From Pseudomonadota bacterium (GTDB lineage Bacteria; Pseudomonadota; Alphaproteobacteria; Rhizobiales; Xanthobacteraceae), in the NCBI GenBank assembly GCA_023417665.1, contig JAEZFA010000336.1:1-8036 (forward strand): 8,036 nucleotides of DNA, written 5' to 3'. The notes below the pieces were generated by a model, which saw only the letters and a program-made list of their open reading frames with translations, was not told the DNA's origin and made no database searches. Below, piece after piece: positions 1 through 6,171 of this stretch; position 1 is the first letter of the stretch; each line of letters starts with the position of its first letter. A program made the translations under genes and the position numbers.

Positions 1-568
1 TGGAGACGATGCGCGGATCGGTGGTGTAGACGCCGTCCACGTCGGTGTAGATGTCGCAGCGGTCGGCATGAATGGCCGCCGCCACCGCAACCGCGCTCGT
101 GTCCGAGCCGCCGCGGCCGAGCGTCGAGATGCGCCCGGTTTCCTTGTTGATGCCCTGGAAGCCGGCGATCACCGCGACCTCGTTGCGCTCCTTGAAGCGC
201 TTGATCAGTTCGTCGCCGTTCAGTCCCTTGATGCGGGCCGCGCCATGCGTGCCGTCGGTATAAAGCGGCAACTGCCAGCCCTGCCAGGAGCGCGCCGGTA
301 TGCCCATGCCCTGCAACACGATCGCGAGCAGCCCGGAGGTCACCTGCTCGCCGGAGGCGACCACCGCGTCGTATTCGCGCGCGTCATGCATCGGCGAGGC
401 ATCGCGGCACCAGCCGACGAGTTCGTTGGTCTTGCCCGACATCGCGGAAACGACGACGGCGACCTCGTGGCCGGCATCGACCTCGCGCTTCACATGGCGC
501 GCGACGTTCCTGATGCGCTCGATATCGGCGACCGACGTGCCGCCAAATTTCATGACCAGACGGGCCAT
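1..568 (-). CDS. lysC: Aspartate kinase (aspartokinase), N-terminal part; 3' end lies outside the window
   Basis: This enzyme phosphorylates L-aspartate with ATP to give 4-phospho-aspartate, the first step toward lysine (via diaminopimelate), threonine and methionine; it is cytoplasmic. The frame opens with MARLVMKFGGTS, the amino-acid-kinase signature KFGGTS at residues 7-12. It continues with VVSAMSG (39-45), ASGEQVT (71-77), the GRGGSDTSA nucleotide/aspartate-binding loop (151-159) and YTDVDGVYTTDPR (174-186). Only 189 residues are present; family members are usually about 400-420, so the rest of the kinase domain and the C-terminal ACT regulatory domains are missing here because of the window edge, not a break. 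The ATG at 566-568 is chosen because the conserved KFGGTS motif sits a few residues in, as is usual. The ribosome site is weak (GAG 8-10 nt upstream). It is divergent from ubiG, an arrangement I recall as common in Hyphomicrobiales. Confidence 0.97.
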   Translation of the reverse strand, partial: MARLVMKFGGTSVADIERIRNVARHVKREVDAGHEVAVVVSAMSGKTNELVGWCRDASPMHDAREYDAVVASGEQVTSGLLAIVLQGMGIPARSWQGWQLPLYTDGTHGAARIKGLNGDELIKRFKERNEVAVIAGFQGINKETGRISTLGRGGSDTSAVAVAAAIHADRCDIYTDVDGVYTTDPRIVS

Positions 569-593
569 CACTTACTCGCGGGTGTTAACGAAA

Positions 594-620
594 CGCCGGG
601 GCAAATCCTTCGCCCCGGCG
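594..620 (-). promoter_or_regulatory. GC-rich hairpin in the lysC 5' leader (possible attenuator or mRNA stabiliser)
   Basis: CGCCGGGGC (594-602) and GCCCCGGCG (612-620) form a perfect 9-bp stem with a 9-nt loop. In the lysC transcript the stem is followed by TTTCGTT and ends about 25 nt before the start codon. The U-tract is short, so a full intrinsic terminator is uncertain, and I cannot see an alternative antiterminator fold or a leader peptide. It lies upstream of both divergent genes, so it is not the terminator of any visible gene. Confidence 0.4.
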
Positions 621-634
621 GAAAAAGGCGCGTA

Positions 635-663
635 TAGATACAAGCCGGGGCGACCCCCCGCAA
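635..663 (-). promoter_or_regulatory. Candidate sigma-70-type promoter of lysC
   Basis: Reading the minus strand, TTGCGG (663-658) is followed by a 17-nt spacer and TATCTA (640-635), a good match to alphaproteobacterial housekeeping promoters. Transcription would begin near 628 and give a leader of roughly 60 nt that includes the hairpin at 594-620. On the plus strand the same AT-rich patch reads TATAGA (633-638), so a -10 element for the divergent ubiG operon could overlap it, but I see no good plus-strand -35. Prediction from sequence only. Confidence 0.45.
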
Positions 664-697
664 CGGCGGAAATGGCCGGATTTGCTGGAATTTTTCC

Positions 698-1444
698 ATG
701 GTAGCGGCGAGCGGAAATACCACGATCGATCCTGCGGAAGTCTCGCGCTTCGCCGCGATGGCGAAGGAGTGGTGGGCGCCGCACGGCAAGATGCGTCCGC
801 TGCATGCGCTGAACCCGGTGCGGATCGCCTTCATCAAGGATCTCGCCTGCGACCTTTTCGACCGCTCGCCCCGCAAGCTCGACTGCCTTGCCGGGCTTCG
901 CATTCTCGACATCGGCTGCGGCGGCGGCATCCTCTCCGAACCGCTCGCGCGGCTCGGCGGCGACGTGGTCGGCATCGACCCGGCGGCGGAGAATGTCGAG
1001 GTCGCTAAACTCCATGCGGAGCAATCGGGACTCGCGATCGACTATCGCGCGACCACCGCCGAGGCACTGGCGGACGCGGGCGAGCGCTTCGACATCGTGA
1101 TCGCCTCAGAAGTGGTGGAGCATGTTGCCGATCTCGCGCTGTTCACGAAGCGCGCAAGCGAGATGGTGAAGCCCGGCGGCTTCATGGCGGTCACCACGAT
1201 CAACCGCACCATGAAGAGTTTCGCGCTCGCCATCGTCGGCGCGGAATATGTCCTGCGCTGGCTGCCGGTCGGCACGCACAGCTGGGACAAATTCGTGACG
1301 CCGGAGGAAATGCGCGACCACTTCGCCGCGAACGGCCTTGCCGAACTCGACCGCGGCGGCATCATCTTCAATCCGCTGACCGGCGAGTGGCGCCGCGGCA
1401 ACGACACCGACGTCAATTACATGATCGCGGCACGAAAGGCCTGA
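698..1444 (+). CDS. ubiG: Ubiquinone biosynthesis O-methyltransferase UbiG
   Basis: UbiG carries out both SAM-dependent O-methylations of ubiquinone biosynthesis (2-polyprenyl-6-hydroxyphenol and 3-demethylubiquinol) at the membrane periphery. The 248-residue product has the family N-terminus FAAMAKEWWAPHGKMRPLHA (18-37), the SAM loop LDIGCGGG (70-77), the acidic residue after motif I in VVGIDP (D94), and the EVVEHV segment (138-143) matching the acidic/His metal-site motif of UbiG/COQ3. The C-terminal half holds INRT, GTHSWDKF and NPLTGEW, all typical of UbiG. Length is normal (about 240-255). The ATG at 698 has only a weak GGA about 8 nt upstream, but no better start precedes the conserved region. 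It leads a three-gene plus-strand operon, ending 3 nt before the next start. Confidence 0.97.
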   Translation: MVAASGNTTIDPAEVSRFAAMAKEWWAPHGKMRPLHALNPVRIAFIKDLACDLFDRSPRKLDCLAGLRILDIGCGGGILSEPLARLGGDVVGIDPAAENVEVAKLHAEQSGLAIDYRATTAEALADAGERFDIVIASEVVEHVADLALFTKRASEMVKPGGFMAVTTINRTMKSFALAIVGAEYVLRWLPVGTHSWDKFVTPEEMRDHFAANGLAELDRGGIIFNPLTGEWRRGNDTDVNYMIAARKA

Positions 1445-1447
1445 GCC

Positions 1448-1786
1448 ATGATCCTCGAACTGGTTCTCTTCAAGTCGCCACAGGACAAGTCGCGCGGCGA
1501 GATTCTGGAGGACGCCAAGCATACGCTCGCGCGCTGGCGGGCGAACCCGGACCTGCTGCGCAAGCACTATCTGCTGAGCGAGGACGGGCTGGAAGGCGGC
1601 GGCGTCTATATCTGGCCGTCGCGCGAAGCCGCCGAGAAGGGCCACGACGCCGAATGGCGTGAAGGCGTGAAGAAGCGCACCGGAGCCGAACCCGTCATCC
1701 GCTATTTCGACCTTCTGATGCTGCTCGACAACACGCAAAACAGCGTCACCCAGTTCGTCGACGGCGAGGCCCAGAAGATCGCGTGA
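1448..1786 (+). CDS. Small YdhR/ABM-like protein (putative dimeric alpha+beta barrel, possible monooxygenase fold)
   Basis: This 112-residue protein has no signal peptide or membrane segment. The order of elements resembles the YdhR / antibiotic-biosynthesis-monooxygenase (ABM) superfamily: an N-terminal strand MILELVLFK (1-9), a helix with RWRANPDLLRKHY (29-41), a GGGVYIWPSREAAEKGHDAEW stretch (strand plus helix, about 50-70), then EPVIRYFDLLMLLDN (81-95) as a final strand. Members of this fold usually dimerise and bind small hydrophobic or quinone-like ligands, but no catalytic residue can be named here, so enzymatic activity is not shown. Its start lies 3 nt after the ubiG stop, with a possible GAAAGG site inside the ubiG end, and its stop overlaps the next start, so it is translated within the ubiG operon. 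The fold assignment is from pattern only; the gene itself is well supported by coupling and codon use. Confidence 0.85.
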   Translation: MILELVLFKSPQDKSRGEILEDAKHTLARWRANPDLLRKHYLLSEDGLEGGGVYIWPSREAAEKGHDAEWREGVKKRTGAEPVIRYFDLLMLLDNTQNSVTQFVDGEAQKIA

Positions 1787-2691
1787 CCGCTCCCGACTGG
1801 CTCTGGATCGCCTTCACGATCGCAGCCGCGCTCCTGCAAACCGCGCGCAACGCGTTGCAGCGCGGGCTGACCAAAACCGCAGGCACTGCGGGCGCCACCC
1901 ATGTGCGCTTCCTGTTCGGCCTGCCGTTCTCGATACTTTTTCTGGCGCTGATCGCCATTGCGACGAAGTCGCCGCTGCCCGCGCCGGGGCTGAGCTTCTT
2001 CCTGTGGTGCACGCTCGGCGCAGTCTCGCAGATTTTCGCGACCGCCCTGATGCTGATGGCGATGCAGAACCGCTCCTTCGTGGTCGCGATTGCCTACATC
2101 AAGACCGAGCCGGTGCTGGTCGCGATCTTCGGGCTCGCCTTTCTCGGCGACGCCCTGAGCTGGCCGGTCGCGGCGGCGATCGTCATTGCCACGGCCGGCG
2201 TGATCGCGATGTCCTGGACGCCTGGTGTTGCCGCGGCAAATTCCATGAGGCCCGCGGCACTCGGCATTGTCGCAGGCGCGTTCTTTGCGCTTGCCGCAGT
2301 CGGCTTCCGCGGCGCTGTGCTGTCGCTGCCCGACGCCGCACAGGTTTTGCTGCCCGCCGCCTATACGCTGGCCTGGAGCCTCGCGATCCAGACCGCGCTC
2401 CTGTCGCTCTGGCTTGCCTTCTTCGACCGCAAGGTCTTCGGCGCGATCCTGCGCGCGTGGAAGCCGTCGATTTCGGCGGGCTTCGTCGGCGCGCTCGCCT
2501 CGCAATTCTGGTTCATGGCATTTGCGCTTGCGACCGCCGCGAGCGTGCGCACGCTGGCGCTGATCGAGGTGCTGTTCGCGCAGGTCGTGTCGCAGGGCCT
2601 GTTTTCACAGAAGACAACGACGCGCGAAGCCGCCGGCATTCTCCTGCTGGTCGCGGGCATCCTGCTTCTGCTCTGGACGCATCCGAACTAG
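1783..2691 (+). CDS. EamA/DMT-family inner-membrane transporter
   Basis: This 302-residue protein is a drug/metabolite transporter (DMT) superfamily permease of the RhaT/EamA type. It contains about ten hydrophobic helices in two repeated halves, near residues 7-21, 42-60, 70-94, 98-120, 127-144, 156-176, 186-212, 229-250, 255-275 and 281-299. The YIKTEPVLVAIFGLAFLGD stretch (105-123) is the EamA hallmark at the end of half 1, and ALIEVLFAQVVSQGLFSQ (259-276) is its counterpart in half 2. The substrate cannot be read from sequence; relatives export amino acids, metabolites or drugs. The start is GTG at 1783, whose last two bases belong to the TGA stop of the preceding gene, giving a 4-nt overlap and probable translational coupling. 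It is the last gene of the ubiG operon and faces a repeat that could also end transcription. Confidence 0.93.
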   Translation: MTAPDWLWIAFTIAAALLQTARNALQRGLTKTAGTAGATHVRFLFGLPFSILFLALIAIATKSPLPAPGLSFFLWCTLGAVSQIFATALMLMAMQNRSFVVAIAYIKTEPVLVAIFGLAFLGDALSWPVAAAIVIATAGVIAMSWTPGVAAANSMRPAALGIVAGAFFALAAVGFRGAVLSLPDAAQVLLPAAYTLAWSLAIQTALLSLWLAFFDRKVFGAILRAWKPSISAGFVGALASQFWFMAFALATAASVRTLALIEVLFAQVVSQGLFSQKTTTREAAGILLLVAGILLLLWTHPN

Positions 2692-2719
2692 GGCGAAGCA
2701 CGATGTATGAAGAGCAACT

Positions 2720-2811
2720 CGTCATGGCCGGGCTTGTCCCGGCCCATCCACGTCTTTGCAACTTTGATAATCCGCAAGGCGTGGATGCCCGGCACAAGCC
2801 CGGGCATGACG
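2720..2811. repeat. REPIN-like double palindrome in a convergent intergenic spacer
   Basis: Two arms, 2720-2752 and 2780-2811, are imperfect inverted copies (CGTCATG...ATCCACG against CGTGGAT...CATGACG) separated by 27 nt. Each arm is itself a hairpin: GGCCGGG/CCCGGCC with loop CTTGT (2726-2744) and ATGCCCGG/CCGGGCAT with a 7-nt loop (2785-2807). The CATGGCCGGGCTTGTCCCGG core is one I recognise as an abundant dispersed intergenic repeat in Bradyrhizobium and relatives. The spacer 2692-2876 has no gene. Lying between convergent genes, it may act as a two-way transcription stop. A short direct repeat TTAAACA (2859-2865, 2869-2875) sits between it and the DUF1178 stop. Confidence 0.85.
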
Positions 2812-2876
2812 AAGTATAGCAAGCACCACACTTCTGGGCCGTACGCACAACCAAGCGTTTAAACAGGCTTAAACAA

Positions 2877-3326
2877 TCAGTTCCGGTCGTCCGGCAGGAT
2901 CGGCAGCGGATGAATTTCCACCTCGTCCTCGAGCAGCGACTTCACCTCGTCAGGCGATGCTTCGCCATAGATCGAGCGCCGCTCGATCTCTTCGTTGTGC
3001 ATCTTGCGTGCGAGCTCCGGAAATTTCTCGCCGACGTTCTCTGCGTTCTTGGTCACATGATCGCGAAGCTCGCGCAGCTTCTGCCGAAATTCGGCTTCCT
3101 CCGGCGTCATCATCGCGACCGGCGCCTTCTCGTCGGCGGGCTTCGCGCGGGCGCCCTTGTCGGTCCGTCGCAGGCGCGGCGCCATGACCTGCTTTTCAAT
3201 TGCATGCGACCCGCAGACCGGACATTCGACGAGCTTCTTCTTGCGCTGCGCGTCGTAATCACCCGACGAGCGAAACCAGCTTTCGAAGCCGTGACCGGCT
3301 TCGCAATGAAGATCGTAGCGGATCAC
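2877..3326 (-). CDS. DUF1178 family protein with N-terminal zinc-ribbon-like motif
   Basis: The 149-residue product begins MIRYDLHCEAGHGFESWF, characteristic of the DUF1178 family (found mainly in alpha- and betaproteobacteria; function unknown). The cysteines of CEAGH (C8, H12) and CPVCGS (C35, C38) make a likely treble or zinc-ribbon metal site. After a basic linker (50-65) comes a charged helical region with EEAEFRQKLRELRDHV (76-91) and the conserved VGEKFPELARKMHNEE segment (97-112). The C-terminus EVEIHPLPILPDD is also family-typical. The start is GTG at 3324-3326, overlapping the amidase stop by 4 nt, so the pair is probably translationally coupled. It is the final gene of the comF - amidase - DUF1178 operon. 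No biochemical role can be assigned. Confidence 0.95.
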   Translation of the reverse strand: MIRYDLHCEAGHGFESWFRSSGDYDAQRKKKLVECPVCGSHAIEKQVMAPRLRRTDKGARAKPADEKAPVAMMTPEEAEFRQKLRELRDHVTKNAENVGEKFPELARKMHNEEIERRSIYGEASPDEVKSLLEDEVEIHPLPILPDDRN

Positions 3327-4204
3327 GATGCTTTGCCGACCAGATGCAGATGCGCAGGCTCCTGCGCGGTACCGGCGACTTCAAAACGGCGGCCGTGTTC
3401 AAGCGACGGGATTCGGCTCCGCGCCTTCGTGACTTCCTCGACGTCGATCTCCGCGATCACCACCTGCGGATCAGTACCGCCTTCGGCGATCACACGGCCC
3501 CAGGGATCAACGATCAGGCTGTGTCCATAGGTATCGCGGCCGTTTTCGTGACGCCCGCCCTGTGCGGCGGCAAGCACGAAGGAGCCTGTCTCGATCGCGC
3601 GCGCGCGCTGCAGCACATGCCAGGGCGCCTCGCCGGTCTGCTTGGAGAACGCCGCAGGCACGCTGAGAAAATGCGCGCCCGCACTCGCAAGCGCGCGATA
3701 GAGCGCGGGAAAGCGCAGGTCGTAACAGATGGTGAGCCCGAGACGTCCCCAGGGCAGATCGGCCGTCACCGCGATCTCGCCGGGCTTGTAGGTATTCGAC
3801 TCGCGATAACTTTCGCCGCCCGCAAGCTGCACGTCGAACAGATGAATCTTGTCGTAGCGCGTGATGATTTCGCCGGTGCGGTCGATCAGGAAACTGCGGT
3901 TCACCGCCTTGTCTTCCGAGGCCTTGATCGCAAGCGACCCGAGGTGGAGATAGGTTTTCAGATCCCGCGCAAGCTGGCGGAAAGCGGCGAGCGCGTCGTC
4001 GCGCTCCTCTTCCTTGAGCCGCGCGAACAGGCCGTCGCGGCCCTGTTCCATGATGTTGGTCATTTCCGGCGTCTGGATATATTCCGCGCCGAGATCCTTC
4101 GCCTCGCGGATCAGCCGTGTTGCGTCCTCGATATTCTTCTCGACCGAAAGCGTGGTGCGCATCTGCACCAGCGCGGCCTTGAATTTCGTCTGTGTTCCGG
4201 TCAC
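3323..4204 (-). CDS. Carbon-nitrogen hydrolase, Nit1-like (probable deaminated-glutathione amidase)
   Basis: The 293-residue protein belongs to the nitrilase superfamily. The Glu-Lys-Cys triad is visible as E47 (QTPEMTN), K119 (YDKIHLFDV) and C160 (TICYDLRFP). The LAGGESYRESNTYKPG stretch (127-142) and the LTICYDLRFPALYRALA context resemble the Nit1/YbeM branch, whose known activity is hydrolysis of deaminated glutathione, a side product of transaminases; omega-amidase activity is the alternative. It should be cytoplasmic. A longer frame exists from TTG at 4261, but I choose GTG at 4202-4204 because AGGAG lies 6 nt upstream, the length then fits the family, and the long form would overlap comF. 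It lies 40 nt after comF and overlaps DUF1178 by 4 nt. Family assignment is firm; exact substrate is inferred. Confidence 0.93.
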   Translation of the reverse strand: MTGTQTKFKAALVQMRTTLSVEKNIEDATRLIREAKDLGAEYIQTPEMTNIMEQGRDGLFARLKEEERDDALAAFRQLARDLKTYLHLGSLAIKASEDKAVNRSFLIDRTGEIITRYDKIHLFDVQLAGGESYRESNTYKPGEIAVTADLPWGRLGLTICYDLRFPALYRALASAGAHFLSVPAAFSKQTGEAPWHVLQRARAIETGSFVLAAAQGGRHENGRDTYGHSLIVDPWGRVIAEGGTDPQVVIAEIDVEEVTKARSRIPSLEHGRRFEVAGTAQEPAHLHLVGKAS

Positions 4205-4210
4205 CGGAAA

Positions 4211-4215
4211 CTCCT
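4211..4215 (-). promoter_or_regulatory. Ribosome binding site deciding the amidase start
   Basis: AGGAG on the minus strand (plus-strand CTCCT) lies 6 nt before GTG 4204, an ideal Shine-Dalgarno arrangement. No comparable site precedes the longer TTG option at 4261. Confidence 0.75.
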
Positions 4216-4244
4216 GCACCTTGCTGGAACCATGATATCGGGTT

Positions 4245-5021
4245 TCAGACGGGATCGACAACCCGCGCCAGCGTCAGCACATCGACATGCGAGACACCCG
4301 CCCGGCGCAGAACCCGCGCGCAGGCGTTGGCGGTAGCGCCTGTCGTCAACACATCGTCGACCAGAACGATCCGCTTGCCCTTCATTTTATGCCGCTGCGC
4401 TTTGTCGATCGCGAAAGCGCCGTGCACGTTCTTCGCGCGCTCCTCCCGCGCAAGCCCGACCTGCGGCGGCGTCGCACGCACGCGCGTCAGCACCTCGTCG
4501 ATCACCGGCAGCCCGGTGCGCTTCGATACCGCACGCGCAAGCGCCGCCGACTGATTGAAGCGCCGCTGGAACAGCCGGCTCCAGTGCAGCGGCACCGGCA
4601 CCAGCGCATCGGCTTCGCGCAACACTTCCGCGCCCGCGCGCACAAGCCAGTTCGAGAACGGCTGCACGAGATCCAGCCGGTCGCCGTATTTCAGGAGATG
4701 CACGAGATCGCGCGCCACGTCGGAAAACCGCATCACCGCCCGCGCGCGGTCGAAGGCCGGCGGATTGGCGAAGGCGCCGGGCGAGATCAGTTCGCTGCCG
4801 CTGTCGTAGGCGAAGGGCGTTCCCAGCCGCGCGCAATAAGGCCGCTCGATGAAGCCGGCCTCGCGCCAGCACTTCGGGCACAAGGCGCCCGCGGCACCCG
4901 CCGGATTGCGGCAGGCAAGGCAGGTCGGCGGCAATACGCTATGCAGAAGGGCGCGGCCGCATCCCGCCACGAGTTGCGCGGCCCCTTCGATTGGCTGAAA
5001 AGCGCGGAACGCAAAAGCCAT
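4245..5021 (-). CDS. comF: ComF family protein (phosphoribosyltransferase-like)
   Basis: ComF-family proteins join an N-terminal zinc finger to a phosphoribosyltransferase domain. In naturally competent bacteria they assist uptake of transforming DNA in the cytoplasm; in most alphaproteobacteria the role is untested. The 258-residue product has CLAC (34-37), CPKC (48-51) and C63 in ERPYCARLG as the zinc site, the family segment HLLKYGDR (108-115), PVPLHWSRLFQRRFNQS (142-158), and the PRPP loop IVLVDDVLTTGAT (218-230). Length is typical (about 240-260). The ATG at 5021 has no clear ribosome site; a small GC-rich inverted repeat GCGCCG/CGGCGC (5035-5050) lies just upstream in the 61-nt divergent spacer. 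It heads the minus-strand operon with the amidase and DUF1178. Confidence 0.95.
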   Translation of the reverse strand: MAFAFRAFQPIEGAAQLVAGCGRALLHSVLPPTCLACRNPAGAAGALCPKCWREAGFIERPYCARLGTPFAYDSGSELISPGAFANPPAFDRARAVMRFSDVARDLVHLLKYGDRLDLVQPFSNWLVRAGAEVLREADALVPVPLHWSRLFQRRFNQSAALARAVSKRTGLPVIDEVLTRVRATPPQVGLAREERAKNVHGAFAIDKAQRHKMKGKRIVLVDDVLTTGATANACARVLRRAGVSHVDVLTLARVVDPV

Positions 5022-5082
5022 GATGGCGAGGCTAGCGCCGTTCCCGGCGCGATGCCAGTTTGCCTAGAACCCGCAAGGTCCC

Positions 5083-5970
5083 TTGCTCTTGAACGCGCCG
5101 CATATTCTTTTTGACCGGAATCTCTTCGCCGCCCGCCGGCGGCGCGCGGCGCAGGACGGCGCCGAGCGCTTTCTGCTGGCGCGCGCGCGCGAAGACCTGT
5201 TCGAGCGACTTGCCACCATTGCGCGGGACTTCCCGCGCGCCGTCATCCTCGAAACCGACGATGCGGAAGTGCTGCGCGATGCATTGATCGCCTCGGGCAA
5301 AAGCCGGCAGGCCGCAATATTGCCGATCACCGGAACGGCCGAAACCATCGAAGGCGGCACGCCTGCCGCCCATGATCTCGCGATCTCGCTTTTGTCGATG
5401 CAATGGCTGAACGACCTGCCGGGCGTGCTCGCGCAGACCCGACGCCTGCTGAAGCCGGACGGCCTTCTGCTCGCGGCCATGATCGGCGGCGATACGCTCT
5501 CCGAACTGCGCGACGTGCTGGCATCCGCCGAAAGCGAAGTCGAAGGCGGCATCAGTCCGCGCGTTTCGCCCTTCGTCGAAGTTCGTACGCTGGGCAGCCT
5601 CCTGCAACGCGCGGGATTTGCGCTGCCGGTCACCGACAGCGACCGGCTCACCGTGCGCTACGACGACATGTTCGCCCTGATGCACGACCTGCGCCGCATG
5701 GGAGCGACGAATGCATTGATCGAGCGAAGCCGGAAGCCGCTGCGGCGCGCCACGCTCTATCGCGCCGCGCAACTCTATCGCGAACGCTACGCCGATCCCG
5801 ACGGGCGCATCCGCGCGACGTTCGAGATGCTATGGCTTTCCGGCTGGACGCCGCATGAAAGCCAGCAGCAACCGCTGAAGCCCGGCAGCGCCCGGACACG
5901 GCTTGCCGATGCGTTGCGCGCGGTCGAGTTTCCTGCCGGCGACAAAACCGGATCGAACAAGCCGGATTGA
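5083..5970 (+). CDS. NDUFAF5/BioC-like methyltransferase-family protein with degenerate SAM motif
   Basis: The 295-residue product matches the bacterial relatives of NDUFAF5 (mitochondrial complex I assembly factor) and BioC: N-terminal LFDRNLFAARRRRA (9-22), FLLARAREDLFERL (30-43), SMQWLNDLPGVLAQTRRLLK (105-124), AAMIGGDTLSELRD (131-144), VRYDDMFALMHDLRRMGATN (191-210), and the C-terminal ADPDGRI and GWTPHESQQQPLKPGSA (254-270). The usual motif I (D-x-G-x-G-type loop) is not recognisable where expected (RAVILETDD, 52-60), so methyl transfer is uncertain; it may be an assembly factor. An in-frame TAG at 5065-5067 and no ATG before residue 106 mean a non-ATG start: TTG 5083 (AAGG 4 nt upstream) or TTG 5089 (10 nt). 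It diverges from comF and converges with the pilin gene, 2 nt apart. Confidence 0.92.
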   Translation: MLLNAPHILFDRNLFAARRRRAAQDGAERFLLARAREDLFERLATIARDFPRAVILETDDAEVLRDALIASGKSRQAAILPITGTAETIEGGTPAAHDLAISLLSMQWLNDLPGVLAQTRRLLKPDGLLLAAMIGGDTLSELRDVLASAESEVEGGISPRVSPFVEVRTLGSLLQRAGFALPVTDSDRLTVRYDDMFALMHDLRRMGATNALIERSRKPLRRATLYRAAQLYRERYADPDGRIRATFEMLWLSGWTPHESQQQPLKPGSARTRLADALRAVEFPAGDKTGSNKPD

Positions 5971-5972
5971 GT

Positions 5973-6155
5973 TTACGCGCCGAGCGCGTCCGCGATTTTC
6001 TTGAACAGATCGTCGCGCACCGATTCACCGACCAGACCGAGCGTGCTGACGATCGCGACTGCGACGCCCGCCGCGATGATCGCGCATTCGATCGCGGTCG
6101 CGCCGCGTTGGTCACGGGCGAATGCCTTGAGGGTGTTTGTCAGTCTCGTGGCCAT
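5973..6155 (-). CDS. Flp/Fap-type (type IVb) pilin, small, with Glu-Cys in place of Glu-Tyr
   Basis: This 60-residue protein has the type IVb prepilin layout: a short basic leader MATRLTNTLKAFARDQRG (1-18), a prepilin-peptidase (TadV/CpaA-type) site G18|A19, then ATAIECAIIAAGVAVAIVS as the hydrophobic N-terminus of the mature pilin and a short amphipathic tail to DALGA. Mature length would be 42. The conserved Glu at +5 is present (E23), but the next residue is Cys (codon TGC), where Flp pilins normally have Tyr. I choose ATG 6155 over ATG 6170 because AGGAG sits 5 nt before it. It lies 16 nt after mutT and is probably co-transcribed. No tad/cpa assembly genes are in the window, so those must lie elsewhere if it forms pili. 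It could also be a pseudopilin-like membrane peptide. Confidence 0.92.
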   Translation of the reverse strand: MATRLTNTLKAFARDQRGATAIECAIIAAGVAVAIVSTLGLVGESVRDDLFKKIADALGA

Positions 6156-6160
6156 GCTGG

Positions 6161-6165
6161 CTCCT
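6161..6165 (-). promoter_or_regulatory. Ribosome binding site deciding the Flp pilin start
   Basis: Minus-strand AGGAG (plus-strand CTCCT) lies 5 nt before ATG 6155 and inside the alternative, longer frame that would begin at ATG 6170. This favours the shorter 60-residue protein; ATG 6170 has no comparable site. Confidence 0.75.
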
Positions 6166-6171
6166 GCCATA

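Noticed and set aside
1702..2505. A 267-codon open frame on the minus strand
   Set aside because: It is antisense to the EamA transporter; the product is rich in Arg, Gln and Glu with no domain pattern.
2857..2875. GTTTAAAC palindrome and TTAAACA direct repeat near the DUF1178 stop
   Set aside because: Too short to distinguish from chance in an AT-rich spacer; no promoter or attachment-site context.
4205..4261. A 19-residue N-terminal extension of the amidase from TTG 4261
   Set aside because: No ribosome site precedes it, it overlaps comF, and GTG 4204 has an ideal AGGAG.
3200..4336. A 378-codon open frame on the plus strand
   Set aside because: It is antisense to the Nit amidase and parts of DUF1178 and comF, whose catalytic and metal-site motifs are intact; the composition is shadow-like.
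5035..5050. Inverted repeat GCGCCG/CGGCGC upstream of comF
   Set aside because: A 6-bp GC stem is common by chance in such DNA and has no T-run; not claimed as an operator or terminator.
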